A stretch of 64,000 bases of DNA, taken from contig CALLPN010000024.1 in assembly GCA_938015435.1 (NCBI GenBank), forward strand, positions 1 through 64,000, in the 5' to 3' direction. The position numbers and the translations under genes were made by a program. Below the pieces are notes generated by a model. That model was not told the DNA's origin, searched no databases, and worked only from the letters and a program-made list of their open reading frames with translations. Positions 28,401-38,900 of the stretch are shown here, piece after piece. Numbering within the stretch: position 1 is the stretch's first letter; each line of letters opens with the position of its first letter. The DNA comes from an uncultured Saprospiraceae bacterium (GTDB lineage Bacteria; Bacteroidota; Bacteroidia; Chitinophagales; Saprospiraceae).

Positions 28401-29573
28401 TTAATTACACATATACCAATAAATGGTATTGTTTTCATTTTCATATCCCAATTCAATACCTTTTTCCATATCATAGCATCCGTTTTGAGGTTGCTCTAAT
28501 AGCATTTTTGATAAACCTCTGAAAAATAATGCTTCGGCATCTTCAGGCTCGCTATCGATGTATTTATCTAGGTCAGTAACGGCATTTTTGAAGTTTCCAT
28601 ACACAAAATGAATTCCCGCTCGAACATAATAATTACTAATTAAACTCGAGTTGTTTGAGATCGCCTTATCCATTTCTACAAGAGCATCTGTGTATAGTCC
28701 TATTGACTTTAGTATTCCTGCGTAGTTGGATACAGCCTCTGGGTAATAATCTGATCTTTTTAGTGCTTGATTGTAAAAGTATTTAGCACTTTTTTTGTCT
28801 CCTTTAAGATCCATCAAATTGCCTTTGCTGAAGTATATTTGGGCTATATTGCTATTGATTTTCAGTGCCGTCGCAAAATCCTTTTCCGCTTTATCATATT
28901 GGCCAATTTTCTTGTAGGCAACTGCACGATTGTGATAAGGTACTACGAACTCTGGATCCAATTTAATCGCCATGTCGAAATGCATAATAGCACTTTCGTA
29001 GTCAGATTCTTTCATTTCGAGTACGCCTAATAGATCATAATAAAGTTCGTTGTGGTAATAGCTGCTATCTAAACCTTCAAGTAGGTGTCTAGCTTCAAGA
29101 TAGTCTCCCTTATCTATTAATGACACTATTGATTTGATCTCAAACTTGTCTAACATGTTTTCTTTCTCTAATTTTTCCTCGTATTGATTCATAAGTACAA
29201 ACGATTTGAAGAATGGATCTTCGTATTTCAATTCCTTTGACTTGACATAGTTAAAATCTTTGATAGGGAATATACTTTTTCGCACAACTCTACTTGTATA
29301 TATCTCCGCATAAGGATTTAGAGATAGTGCGGTTTGAAGATCTTGAATGGCTTCCATGTTCATATTCGCTGATCGATACATGTCAGATCTGAGCATTAGA
29401 TATTTAACATTTGTTGGATTGCGCTCAAGGACATCTGTATAATGATCTATTGCGCTCAATTCCGTAGTAGATATTTTTATAACGTTCGCCAGAGATATGC
29501 CAGGATTTACATCTTGTAAGTATGCGTATTGTATAAAGCAGAATACTATTGCTATGGTCTGTAGGTTTCTCAT
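28401..29573 (-). CDS. secreted tetratricopeptide-repeat protein
   Basis: A 390-residue protein when started at 29573, which gives a signal peptide (IAIVFCFIQYAYLQ); the longer frame to 29615 would add 14 residues before it. From about residue 25 it is built of TPR units, e.g. AIMHFDMAIKLDPEFVVPYH, AEKDFATALKINSNIAQIYF and ALVEMDKAISNNSSLISNYY. TPRs are protein-protein docking scaffolds; no enzymatic domain is present. The partner is unknown, and both neighbours lie on the other strand. Confidence 0.85.
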   Translation of the reverse strand: MRNLQTIAIVFCFIQYAYLQDVNPGISLANVIKISTTELSAIDHYTDVLERNPTNVKYLMLRSDMYRSANMNMEAIQDLQTALSLNPYAEIYTSRVVRKSIFPIKDFNYVKSKELKYEDPFFKSFVLMNQYEEKLEKENMLDKFEIKSIVSLIDKGDYLEARHLLEGLDSSYYHNELYYDLLGVLEMKESDYESAIMHFDMAIKLDPEFVVPYHNRAVAYKKIGQYDKAEKDFATALKINSNIAQIYFSKGNLMDLKGDKKSAKYFYNQALKRSDYYPEAVSNYAGILKSIGLYTDALVEMDKAISNNSSLISNYYVRAGIHFVYGNFKNAVTDLDKYIDSEPEDAEALFFRGLSKMLLEQPQNGCYDMEKGIELGYENENNTIYWYMCN

Positions 29574-30119
29574 AAGAAGTGTGTTTAAGTAGATTATGTT
29601 TAATGCTTTGATCAAATAAACGAATAAATGTATTTATAGTTTATTATGTATTAGTAAATATGCATTAATGTTTATTATGACCTACATGAGTTTAATTAAT
29701 GTAATTGCGTAGGAGATCTATTCCTGTGATAAAAATTTGAAAATAGACTAAGCTGTTTCTTTATCTTGTAATTTTATCCATCTGATGCTAAAAAGAGCGA
29801 ATTGGTATTGATTGTCAATGAAGGAGGTGAATTGGTCCTATATAACTTGAATAGTTTTATTGTTTTGATATTGATATAATGCTAGATTATATTACAAATG
29901 ACATTATCTACTGGATCATTATCACTTTGAATCGATATTCAGCATAATACAGCATTAGTCCTTGAGGTAGCTCAAGTGTATGTGACTTTAAAGTGGGATT
30001 GGCCAAAGTACGATGTAATATTGCCAGTATAGGGTGGTTAATAGTTTCAGCAGTATTGAAACACCTCGCCAAAACATATTTCAGCACATAAACGTTTCTA
30101 TATAACAATCCAATCACTT
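29574..30119. other. intergenic region between divergent genes
   Basis: No gene is assigned here. A minus-strand frame of 69 codons at 29908-30117 begins only three bases from the plus-strand gene and has no recognisable motif. An isolated AGGAGGTGA at about 29821-29829 is not followed by a usable frame. Confidence 0.4.
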
Positions 30120-30791
30120 ATGAGAAATTTACCTCCAGGCCAAAAAAAATCAGAGACTTTTCCAAGATTCGGACTTCCGCAATATGCCAAACGTTTCCCA
30201 ACAGAACTAGATCAGATTAAAATAACAATAGGAGGGGACATAGATGAATTTGTGATATCTACACAATTGGAATCGCTTCCAAGAACCCAACAGAATTCTG
30301 ATTTTCATTGTGTGACTACATGGAGTAAGTTGAATCTCGATTGGAGTGGATATGCTTTTAATGATCTATACAATACATTGATCCGACCTAAACTGTCTGA
30401 TGACATAGTATTCGTAGTGCTCAAAGCGCAAGATGGATTCAAAACTAGTTTACCCTTAGTAGACTTATTACAGCAAAATGTATTACTCGCAGATCAACTG
30501 GATGGTGCGCCATTGACTATTGAGCATGGAGCACCGATTAGGATAGTAGCGCCGGATCATTACGGCTACAAAAATGTAAAGTATATCAATCGCATCGAAT
30601 TTTATTCAGAGGTACAATCGATTAAAAAAGGACTAGCCAGTTTTATGGATCACCCAAGGGCTAGAGTCGCGCATGAGGAAAGAGCTTGTAAAGGACCGAA
30701 GTCATTTTTTCGCTGGCTTTATAAGTTTGGAATCAAAGGTACCATCAAAGATTTTGAAAAAGCCACTGCAGAATACAGAGCAAAGAAGTGA
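30120..30791 (+). CDS. small molybdopterin-binding-domain oxidoreductase
   Basis: A 223-residue protein matching the oxidoreductase molybdopterin-binding domain (sulfite-oxidase/YedY fold). Key features are FHCVTTWSKLNLDWSGY at about residues 62-78, whose Cys is the expected molybdenum ligand, the GAPIRIVAPDHYGYKNVKYI segment, and an HG before it. There is no signal peptide, Tat motif or dimerisation domain, so it would be a stand-alone, apparently cytoplasmic enzyme. The substrate is unknown. It is separate from the larger Tat-exported sulfite-oxidase-type enzyme at 50663. Confidence 0.85.
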   Translation: MRNLPPGQKKSETFPRFGLPQYAKRFPTELDQIKITIGGDIDEFVISTQLESLPRTQQNSDFHCVTTWSKLNLDWSGYAFNDLYNTLIRPKLSDDIVFVVLKAQDGFKTSLPLVDLLQQNVLLADQLDGAPLTIEHGAPIRIVAPDHYGYKNVKYINRIEFYSEVQSIKKGLASFMDHPRARVAHEERACKGPKSFFRWLYKFGIKGTIKDFEKATAEYRAKK

Positions 30792-30864
30792 GTCGAAAAG
30801 GAGATTTGCAATGCTTGGAAATTGGGCTGAAATAACTTAACTTTATTAAATAAATTGAATTAGA

Positions 30865-31515
30865 ATGAAATTGCCGATACTTATAATTCTCTGTATTATA
30901 TTGAACACAGAAGATCTGATATCCCAAACCAACGATAGCTTAAATTGTGCGATTCATGAGTTGTACATTGGTCCCATTCCAAAGATATACGAAAATAAGA
31001 CGGATACAGTTTTCAAGTTTCATTTCGAAGAATTTAATGTAGTACAAAATCTGTTGATTAACACAACTGCTATGGAGAGCTACATAAAGATAGATAGCGT
31101 ATGGAGTCAAAACCCTTTTGATAAAATCATAACTAAAAATGATAAACCAATATCGTTAGATGATTTTGTTCCAATCAGATTAAGTAAACTGCAAGGTGAT
31201 GCTCACGAAATATTATTCGAGTATCATATTGATTTCGTAGGAGATGAATTAGCAGATAAGATCCAGATCAAAGTCTCTGAACTAGTATCTAACCGTACGG
31301 GTAAAAGTCCCTTATATCTAGATTTATACGAAAACATAGATGGCAATTTTATAAATTATACTAGCTGTGGAAATAATTTTTGGGATAAGCCTTTGAAATT
31401 CTATGTCTCGGAAACCAAAAAGATGGGTATGTCTATGCTCATGTTTATAGTGGAAAGCGATATTCCTGAGGAATCTATGAAAATGCTTGCTATACATGCA
31501 GATGTATTTAGGTAA
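30865..31515 (+). CDS. secreted protein of unknown function
   Basis: A 216-residue protein with an N-terminal signal segment (PILIILCIILNTEDLISQ). The mature part is acidic with alternating strands and contains two cysteines (about residues 28 and 171) that might pair. No family is recognised. It lies 73 bases after the molybdopterin-domain gene on the same strand, but no functional link is evident. Confidence 0.5.
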   Translation: MKLPILIILCIILNTEDLISQTNDSLNCAIHELYIGPIPKIYENKTDTVFKFHFEEFNVVQNLLINTTAMESYIKIDSVWSQNPFDKIITKNDKPISLDDFVPIRLSKLQGDAHEILFEYHIDFVGDELADKIQIKVSELVSNRTGKSPLYLDLYENIDGNFINYTSCGNNFWDKPLKFYVSETKKMGMSMLMFIVESDIPEESMKMLAIHADVFR

Positions 31516-31676
31516 GACTAGTATCGGATATTAGTAACCAAAGATTATCATCGTAATCAAGGACTAATAGAGAATGAAGAAAGCGCCGTTTATTATGGAA
31601 AAGTGATGCGGAATTTTAGTTTGTGTTTGTTATATGAAAAGCGGTGTTAAATTTTACTTTTACAATCTTAATAATT

Positions 31677-33671
31677 ATGAAGCATTATATAACTATTCTG
31701 ATTCTAATCACTACAGCCACTCTTTTAGCTCAGACAAAGGATATACGAGCTGAATTGGAAATTTTCGGTGGAATCGATGAAATTTCGGTTACTCCAAACG
31801 AAAGTATTTGGCTCACGTCAACAACTGGACAAGTCTATTTTACTAATAATATTGATTCTAATTGGCATCATGCCAAAACGCTAATTGGGTCTGATGCCTC
31901 ATTTAGTTTTAATAATTCTATCCTTAATAGGATCACCTTTTTCAATAATGATAAGGCTATAATTACAGGCTATATCTCCACCGATGATAATAGTGGTGAA
32001 AAGGGCGGATACTACATTACGAGTGATGGTGGTAAAATCTGGGAGATTCGAGATTATGGAGGAGATTCTTGGATCTATGATGTATACTCTATGCAAGATG
32101 GAAGAGTATGGATGGGAGGATCGTCTGGTGCAATCTTTTATTCTCAGGATTATGGTCTTAGCTGGAGTATCCTCAACTCACCTTATGATAGTTCGTCAAG
32201 GATGAATAGCATATTTATGAAAAATGAGTTAGAAGGAGTATCTGGAGCTCTAGATGATGAAATTTACCAAACCTTCAATAATTGGGAAACGTATAGTAGG
32301 ATAAAGACTCCTTATGGACAGAAGAAATATCGAAACGATGAAGACACATACGCTAACAATCAGATCAAGAAAATTATTCTTTGGGGCGATTATATCGTAG
32401 TGAATCAAATGGGTCACATTTTTTATACCAATAAGAATATAATGGATTGGAAATCTTTTAGCACTTCAATTATGGATTTTGAATTAGATGAAAAGTCGAA
32501 TAAATTATTTGCTATAACGGATGATAAAAAAGTAATTTTACTTTCTTCACCAACTGACTTTAGATTGGTTTCTAATCAAAATTTGGATTCAAATCCTATC
32601 GACTTAGAAGTAGTGAATAACTCATTGTTTGTCTTTGCTTCCGGACCAAAAGTGTCCAAAGTTAATGGTCAAGGGAGTACTCATAGAATTCCATTTACTA
32701 CAGATACAAAAATCCCAACACCAATAGATATGAGGCTAGGTAAAAAATTGATGTGGGGTGTCACAGGTAATCACATTTATCTGTCCGAAGATGCAGGGAA
32801 TGATTGGTATAGAGAGAATGTTGTAGATTTTCCTATTTCTAATATTCGATTGGTCAACGACAGTTTGGCTATTCTTTGGGATGGACATAAAAACAATTAT
32901 TCTTATTCGTTGAAAGAGCATACATATACACTGTACAGCTATCAAAAACCATTAATTGAACTATTGGATGATCCTATCACAGAAATGAAAATTACTGCTA
33001 ACAGCCAGGGTTGCTTTCATTCGGAAGCTAATGAAGTCAGGTACATACTCAAAGACGAGTCTACATTGAAGTCAGATTCAATATCTTCTACTAGCTATAA
33101 GCTAGGGGGTGCCAATGATTTTCAAAATGAAGTAAGTATCAAAGATCTTTTGGAATTGCTTCAGAAAATAAATGATTCTCCTTCTGCGCTTCCTTCTATT
33201 GTTGACTTTGATTTTACCGATGTAGATAAGAAGAATTATTTATTTTTGGTAGATGAGCGACTGGGAGGCGGTAATGCTTATAGGGCTCCACTAAAAGCCG
33301 AGGATAAAGATTTTTATTATAATATTCCCAATGTACTGGACACTTTGCAAGGTAGTATTATAGAGGATATTCTAAATGATTATGACGGCAACTGGAGTAC
33401 AACAACTAATCGTTTTATCGTTCAAGTAATTAACCAGAACAGGGACACCCTAATCTTTTCTAGGAGCTATTCCATGAGTTCATTGTCTTGGCACCTACCG
33501 TGGAAAGTAAAATATAATGATCAACACTTTAATTGTTATGATGTAAATTTTTCAAAATTCATTAAGAATAATATTCCAAAGGATTTTATGGATTCCAAGA
33601 TCTTGGATAATAAGTATATGATAATGAGTATTGCAGATTACTTGTATAGTAGATCTTCGAGACTTAGGTAG
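31677..33671 (+). CDS. secreted beta-propeller-like protein (YCF48/sortilin-like repeats)
   Basis: A 664-residue protein if translated from 31677, where a signal peptide begins (ITILILITTATLLAQ); the longer frame from 31644 adds eleven residues ahead of it. The N-terminal half has blocks typical of sialidase/YCF48 propellers: DGGKIWEIRDYGGDSW, SQDYGLSWSILNSP and SEDAGNDWYRENV, each with the Asp-box-like S/T-x-D-x-G-x-x-W. The C-terminal 250 residues lack repeats. There is no T9SS sorting domain at the end. The role is unknown. Confidence 0.7.
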   Translation: MKHYITILILITTATLLAQTKDIRAELEIFGGIDEISVTPNESIWLTSTTGQVYFTNNIDSNWHHAKTLIGSDASFSFNNSILNRITFFNNDKAIITGYISTDDNSGEKGGYYITSDGGKIWEIRDYGGDSWIYDVYSMQDGRVWMGGSSGAIFYSQDYGLSWSILNSPYDSSSRMNSIFMKNELEGVSGALDDEIYQTFNNWETYSRIKTPYGQKKYRNDEDTYANNQIKKIILWGDYIVVNQMGHIFYTNKNIMDWKSFSTSIMDFELDEKSNKLFAITDDKKVILLSSPTDFRLVSNQNLDSNPIDLEVVNNSLFVFASGPKVSKVNGQGSTHRIPFTTDTKIPTPIDMRLGKKLMWGVTGNHIYLSEDAGNDWYRENVVDFPISNIRLVNDSLAILWDGHKNNYSYSLKEHTYTLYSYQKPLIELLDDPITEMKITANSQGCFHSEANEVRYILKDESTLKSDSISSTSYKLGGANDFQNEVSIKDLLELLQKINDSPSALPSIVDFDFTDVDKKNYLFLVDERLGGGNAYRAPLKAEDKDFYYNIPNVLDTLQGSIIEDILNDYDGNWSTTTNRFIVQVINQNRDTLIFSRSYSMSSLSWHLPWKVKYNDQHFNCYDVNFSKFIKNNIPKDFMDSKILDNKYMIMSIADYLYSRSSRLR

Positions 33672-34057
33672 CTTAGAGTTGTAGCCTAGGATAATTGACG
33701 TTAGGAGTGCACCTTTTCAGGTTGTTTATCTCTAGAGTATATCTGATGGCTCACTTCGAGGCCTTGAAAGCCAGTAGTATTCCAAATTATCAAGTACTCG
33801 TTTATTGATATTCAGTTCATTTTGTAGTTTTAGCCTACTAGACAGTTTAAGGTGAATTGAATGCTATCTCTTCCCTTTATTACTCATGGCTACAAACGTT
33901 GTAATGACGGTTGTGGACGTTATATGCATCTATATGGCAATTCTTGGATTGTTAGTGTAGAGAAGTGTAAGGTGTAGATGAATCATACGTTAGTGGTAAG
34001 AAAGAATGAAAATGTGACTATGAAATATAATAAAGTACCCTATGAAATTATCGGAAC
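33672..34057. other. intergenic region with no recognised feature
   Basis: Between two plus-strand genes; AT-rich, with no clear hairpin plus T run, repeat or open frame that I can support. Confidence 0.4.
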
Positions 34058-35227
34058 ATGGTAAAATATAAGAATATAATCACTAAGTTGAACTTTGATT
34101 TTAAATCAATCGGTTACTTCGTTTCATTTGGAATACTAATTTTATTCTACAGTTGTACGAACAAGGAATCATCTATTAATATTTTAAATAAGACGAAAGA
34201 AAAAATAAAAAAACATACTCTAGTCACTTATAATTACGAGTCATATTGGGACAATAAATTCAATGATTCAGAACTTCGTGACACGGCCTATCTTGAACTC
34301 GAAAGGACTGATAAAAATATACATGGGTTACTCTATTATTTTTCTAACTCTAAGTATATCGATTATTTCGATGGAGAGTCTCATAGGTCTATAGAACATA
34401 AAGAAGGTTTAATAATCAATGACGATAGAGAAGCAATTTCTGATGATTCAACTTATTTTTCGCAAATAATTTTTTTGATGGCTCAACCTAGTCACTTTTT
34501 GGACATCGATTCTACCTTTGCAAAAAGAGATTCAAAAATACATGGTAGAAATGCATTGATCTTCTCAAATTCTAAAGAATTAGATAGCGATTCGGATACG
34601 GTTAATGTCGTAACTGAATACGTGATCGACAAACAATCATACGAACCATGGTTTAATAAAACCATTCTAATTAGAAATAGAGATACATCGCAAGTTATAA
34701 TCAATTATTTTCAAAACATTCAGTTTTCAAATAAATCTATAGACTTTAAGAATATAATAGATTTGTCGCTTGAATTGGGCTATTCTGAAATTAGTTCAGA
34801 ACAGTTAATGGCTAGTAGAGAAGAAGGCCAAGTACAGAAGGGAACAAGACTTATGAAGTACAAATATGAAAATGTTTATGAAGAGCATACATCTATATTA
34901 GGAAGGAATGGTAAAAGAACAGTTCTAATGTTTTCTTTTATAGGATGTGGTGGATGTGAATATGCGATGAAAGAAATGAAAAAAAAGGAATTCGAATTTA
35001 AAGAAGATATAGATTTTTACTATTCAAGTCCTTTGGATAATAGCAAAGTACTTAAGACGTATCTTTCAAATAAGGGATATGACGGAATTGCCTTTGGGGA
35101 AGAATCAAAAATGAATGAAACCTTTAATGCTTTTAGGTATCCGACTTTTTTCATTATAGATTCAAGCGGAACTGTTACTGATGTTTATCATGGATATGGA
35201 AATGGATTTGAAAATGAAATATTCTAA
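34058..35227 (+). CDS. lipoprotein with C-terminal thioredoxin-like domain
   Basis: A 389-residue predicted lipoprotein; Cys33 follows a hydrophobic stretch (FGILILFYSC), though the preceding region is longer than usual. Residues about 40-270 are an uncharacterised N-terminal domain of the kind found ahead of TlpA-like domains. Residues about 285-389 form a thioredoxin fold with the active-site Cys297-Gly-Gly-Cys300 (GCGGCEY) and the cis-Pro region YPTFFIIDSSGTV. It is likely a periplasmic-side thiol-disulfide reductase. The C-terminus is slightly short for the fold, ending soon after the last strand. Confidence 0.75.
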   Translation: MVKYKNIITKLNFDFKSIGYFVSFGILILFYSCTNKESSINILNKTKEKIKKHTLVTYNYESYWDNKFNDSELRDTAYLELERTDKNIHGLLYYFSNSKYIDYFDGESHRSIEHKEGLIINDDREAISDDSTYFSQIIFLMAQPSHFLDIDSTFAKRDSKIHGRNALIFSNSKELDSDSDTVNVVTEYVIDKQSYEPWFNKTILIRNRDTSQVIINYFQNIQFSNKSIDFKNIIDLSLELGYSEISSEQLMASREEGQVQKGTRLMKYKYENVYEEHTSILGRNGKRTVLMFSFIGCGGCEYAMKEMKKKEFEFKEDIDFYYSSPLDNSKVLKTYLSNKGYDGIAFGEESKMNETFNAFRYPTFFIIDSSGTVTDVYHGYGNGFENEIF

Positions 35228-35244
35228 AGATGTATAAATGCTAA

Positions 35245-35646
35245 GATATTAATCACACGATTACTAGTGCCATCTCTGGAAGGAATAATTGTTACGATAT
35301 TAATTTAATAGATGAAGATGGTAATGTATGTTGTCATACAATGGTATGTGTAGAGTTAGACGCTATAGATTGTTGTGACTTTGTTGATTTAGGGGCAATG
35401 ATAAATGTGTATTGTGCTCCAGATGGATCCATCACCGTTGGATTAGAAGGGGGCATTGCACCTTATACTGTCTTTGGTGCTAATTTAGCAGATACGGATA
35501 TTTCAATTTTATTTGAAGAATCAGATCTTGATGTGGGAACCTATGATTTATCAAATACGCCTGTATGGATATTCACTAGTTTTGTGGATTTAATTCAATT
35601 GATATCCAAATTTGGATTGAATGCCATCTTGTACCTTTATTATTAA
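35245..35646 (+). pseudogene. fragment of a surface protein gene lacking its start
   Basis: The frame is open from 35245, right after a TAA at 35242-35244, to the stop at 35646. It contains CCHTMVCVELDAIDCCDF and a SprB-like stretch, YCAPDGSITVGLEGGIAPYTV in part, then ends. The only ATG is at 35341, in the middle of apparently homologous sequence. It therefore looks like a remnant of a larger T9SS-type surface protein. The rest of the 35647-35978 space shows nothing I can name. Confidence 0.5.
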
Positions 35647-35978
35647 TGATTAAATTCGTTATATTGGTAGTTGTGTATGGAGTCTTTCCGTAATGCAATT
35701 GATTGACTCCCAGTGTATTGATGTAAAGCCGTGTAGATGTAGAATTGTTAATGATAATTAGAAATGAATTGAATTCAGTCTAAGTATCGAAGAGGCGTAA
35801 GGCTAGACTACTAATCAATGAAAGTAGAATAGACAAGGTTAAGTTATAGTTTCCGTAGTTGTTAAGGACAATGTATTACCAAACTGTTATACTATATATT
35901 ATGAAATGAATACGCTGACTCGCTTGATTGATAAAGCAATCAATAAGGAATGTGTATATTTAAATTAGAATAATCACT

Positions 35979-38900
35979 ATGAATGTAAAAACGAAATTTA
36001 TTTTTTTGATTGTAGCTACATTAACATTTTTGGAGATGAAGGGTCAAATTGGGTTCGAATCTTTCAACGTTGTAGATACTGACAATTTGCTTTTCGGATT
36101 AGAGCAAGTTGACTATGGAGACATGGATGGTGACGGTGATCTGGATGTTTTGGCAAGCTCGAATGATGACAGAAAAATAGTGTGGTTTGAAAATTTAGAT
36201 AATCAAGACAATTATTCTCAAGCAAAAATTATAAACTCTAGTTCAGTGAATTCAGAAGAATTTTTTACATTATCCTCAATATTCTCCGATTTGGATGGAG
36301 ATGGTGATTTGGATGTATTATCTACTTACAATAGTGAAAATCTTATTTGGTTTGAGAATGAATTTGGAACTGGAACATTTAAGATTGGAAAATTAATTCC
36401 CATTGAGGAAGGACGGGTAAATTATATATATGCAGAAGATCTTGATGGCGATGGATTGGATGATCTTATCGTTGTACAGAACAGCGGTTATAGTAAATGG
36501 TACAAGAATGGAAATAATGCATCATTCTTTGAATTTCAGCAAGCATTTAGAGGCCATTCGGGTGCCGTATTACTCAATACAGAATGTCAGTTTGGGGATT
36601 TAGATAATGATGGTGATTTGGATATTCTTTTTTCTATATCTAATAGTACTTTGTTAGCCTGGGCTAGAAATGACAATGGTTTTTTTGAAGAAGGAAATTT
36701 GGTAGGTAATTTTGGAGCATTCGGAAGAGGACATTCTATAATCGCGGATTTGGATAATGATGGAGATTTGGATATCGCTGCTATAGTTTATATTTCTTTC
36801 TCTAACAATAAAAGAGTGGCGTGGTTTGAGAATGTTAATGGGAATTTTGATTTGACGCATGAGATTGGAACTGGCTTTTTAACTAATTTCTTTCTGGCTG
36901 AGGACATTGATGGTGATGGGAATGTAGATCTTATATTTGATGATTTTCAATCAGAAATTAGTTGGTTTAAGAATGTAGATGGACTTGGGTCTTTTCAAAG
37001 AGAAGTCCTATGTGATATAGAATATCGCAATGCTATCGATCCTAGATTCTTAGATATTGATGAAGATGGAGATTTCGATTTGATCGCTGGTCATCCTGAT
37101 GGTGATTTTATTTCGTGGCACGAAAATGAAGATGGACTATTTGGTGATACGATAATGCATCACTATATATCGCCAGTAAGACGGGCTATGAAATCGGGTG
37201 TATTTTCAGATCTTGATGGAGATGATGATCTCGATGGGCTTGTTTGTTATACGCATTCTATAGTGTCGCCGAGTAACTTGATATGGTACAAAAATATTAA
37301 TGGCACTGGTGAAGAATTTGAAGAAATTATTATTGATCAACTTGAAGGACGTCAATTTTTAGGAGCGATTACAGCAGATTTTGATCAAGATGGAGATGAT
37401 GATATTCTTTGCCATACTAGTTTTGTAAGTTTTTCCTCTCCAGAGCCAGGGAAACGAATCAGTTGGTATGAAAATTTGGATGGCAATGCTACTTTTGGAT
37501 CAGAAAATATATTAGAAGTATTATCTGTATCATCGCCAAATATTTTGGATTTAAATGCTTTAGATGTAGATGGTGATTCTGATTTAGATATACTTGTGAC
37601 TTTTTCTGGCAATGATTTTTTTGTGGAGAAGGTGGATTGGATGGAGAATGATGATGGATCCTTTGGAGCTTTAAATGAATTAGTGCCATTGGCGTCTAAT
37701 TCGGCTGAATATAAATTTGCAGATCTTGATAATGATAATGATGTGGATATCCTTGTAGGAAGATCAAGTGGAGTTTATGTTTTAGATAATGTAAATGGTG
37801 AATCTTCGTTTCAAGCGACCAATATTGAACCTATTAGTTCTGGTGGATTTAGTTATTGCACTGAAGCTTCATTTGGCGATATTGATGATGATGGCTTATT
37901 TGATATACTATATGTTGTAGGTGAAAGACAAATGTTTTGGAAGAAAAATTTGAGTGATGGAAATTATGGAGAACCTATTTTAATTACGGATACTTTAGAT
38001 ATTCGTGAAGTAGTTACTGGAGATATAGATTTGGATGGTGATATTGATCTTGTTATTAGCGGTAATCAAGACGTGTATTGGATGAAGAATATTGATGGAC
38101 TTGGAATTTTTGACGACCCAGAAATTATTTCATTTGTCAATGCTTCAATTGATCTCGACGATGTAGATAACAATGGATTCTTAGATGCAATTTCGTTTTC
38201 AAAGGCCCAGTCAAGTTTAATATGGCATAAGAATTCAGGTTACATTTCTAACGAAATTAGTGGATATTTGAAATTTGATTTCGCTTCACAACCTTGCCAA
38301 CCAGATGGATTACCATTGGGAAATATTGTGGTGTCTTCTGAGCAGAACGGCCAAATAATTTCAACTCTTAGTCTTGCTAATGGATTTTATAGTTTGTATA
38401 TCGAAGAAGGTGAATGTGTAACCACTATTAGTTCGGAGGTGCCTGAATACTTTGTGCCTTCGCCTGATCAATATATAAACAATTTTAGTGGCTTAGGCAA
38501 TTTTGTCGAGCAAGATTTTTGTTTTGAAGCAATACAATCAGTTAAAGATATTTCGTTAGCTGTCTTCCCATTAGAGCCGGCTATGCCTGGTTTTGAAGTT
38601 GACTACCAAATTGTATACGAGAATAATGGTTCTGTGGTCTTGGATGGTTCGTTTGTGTTGGAGTTTCCAGGTCAAAAAATGTCATATTTAGGTTCTTCTC
38701 AGATCCCTAGTGATGAATTGAATGCTAGTTTGTCATTTGACTACGCTAGTCTTTTACCAGGAGAGAAAAGAGTAATTAATGTATCATTTCTAGTAGATGC
38801 TCCTCCCACTAATAGTATCGGAGATGTACTAATTTTATCAATTGAAGAGAATTCGATTGTGGATGATATTCAACCCGAAAACAACCAATTTATATTAGAA

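Noticed and set aside
29908..30117. Minus-strand 69-codon frame divergent from the molybdopterin-domain gene
   Set aside because: It begins three bases from the plus-strand start, where a promoter is needed, and has no recognisable motif.
36040..36070. TTCGAAT stretch resembling a tRNA T-loop
   Set aside because: It lies inside the FG-GAP protein coding sequence and no cloverleaf can be formed.
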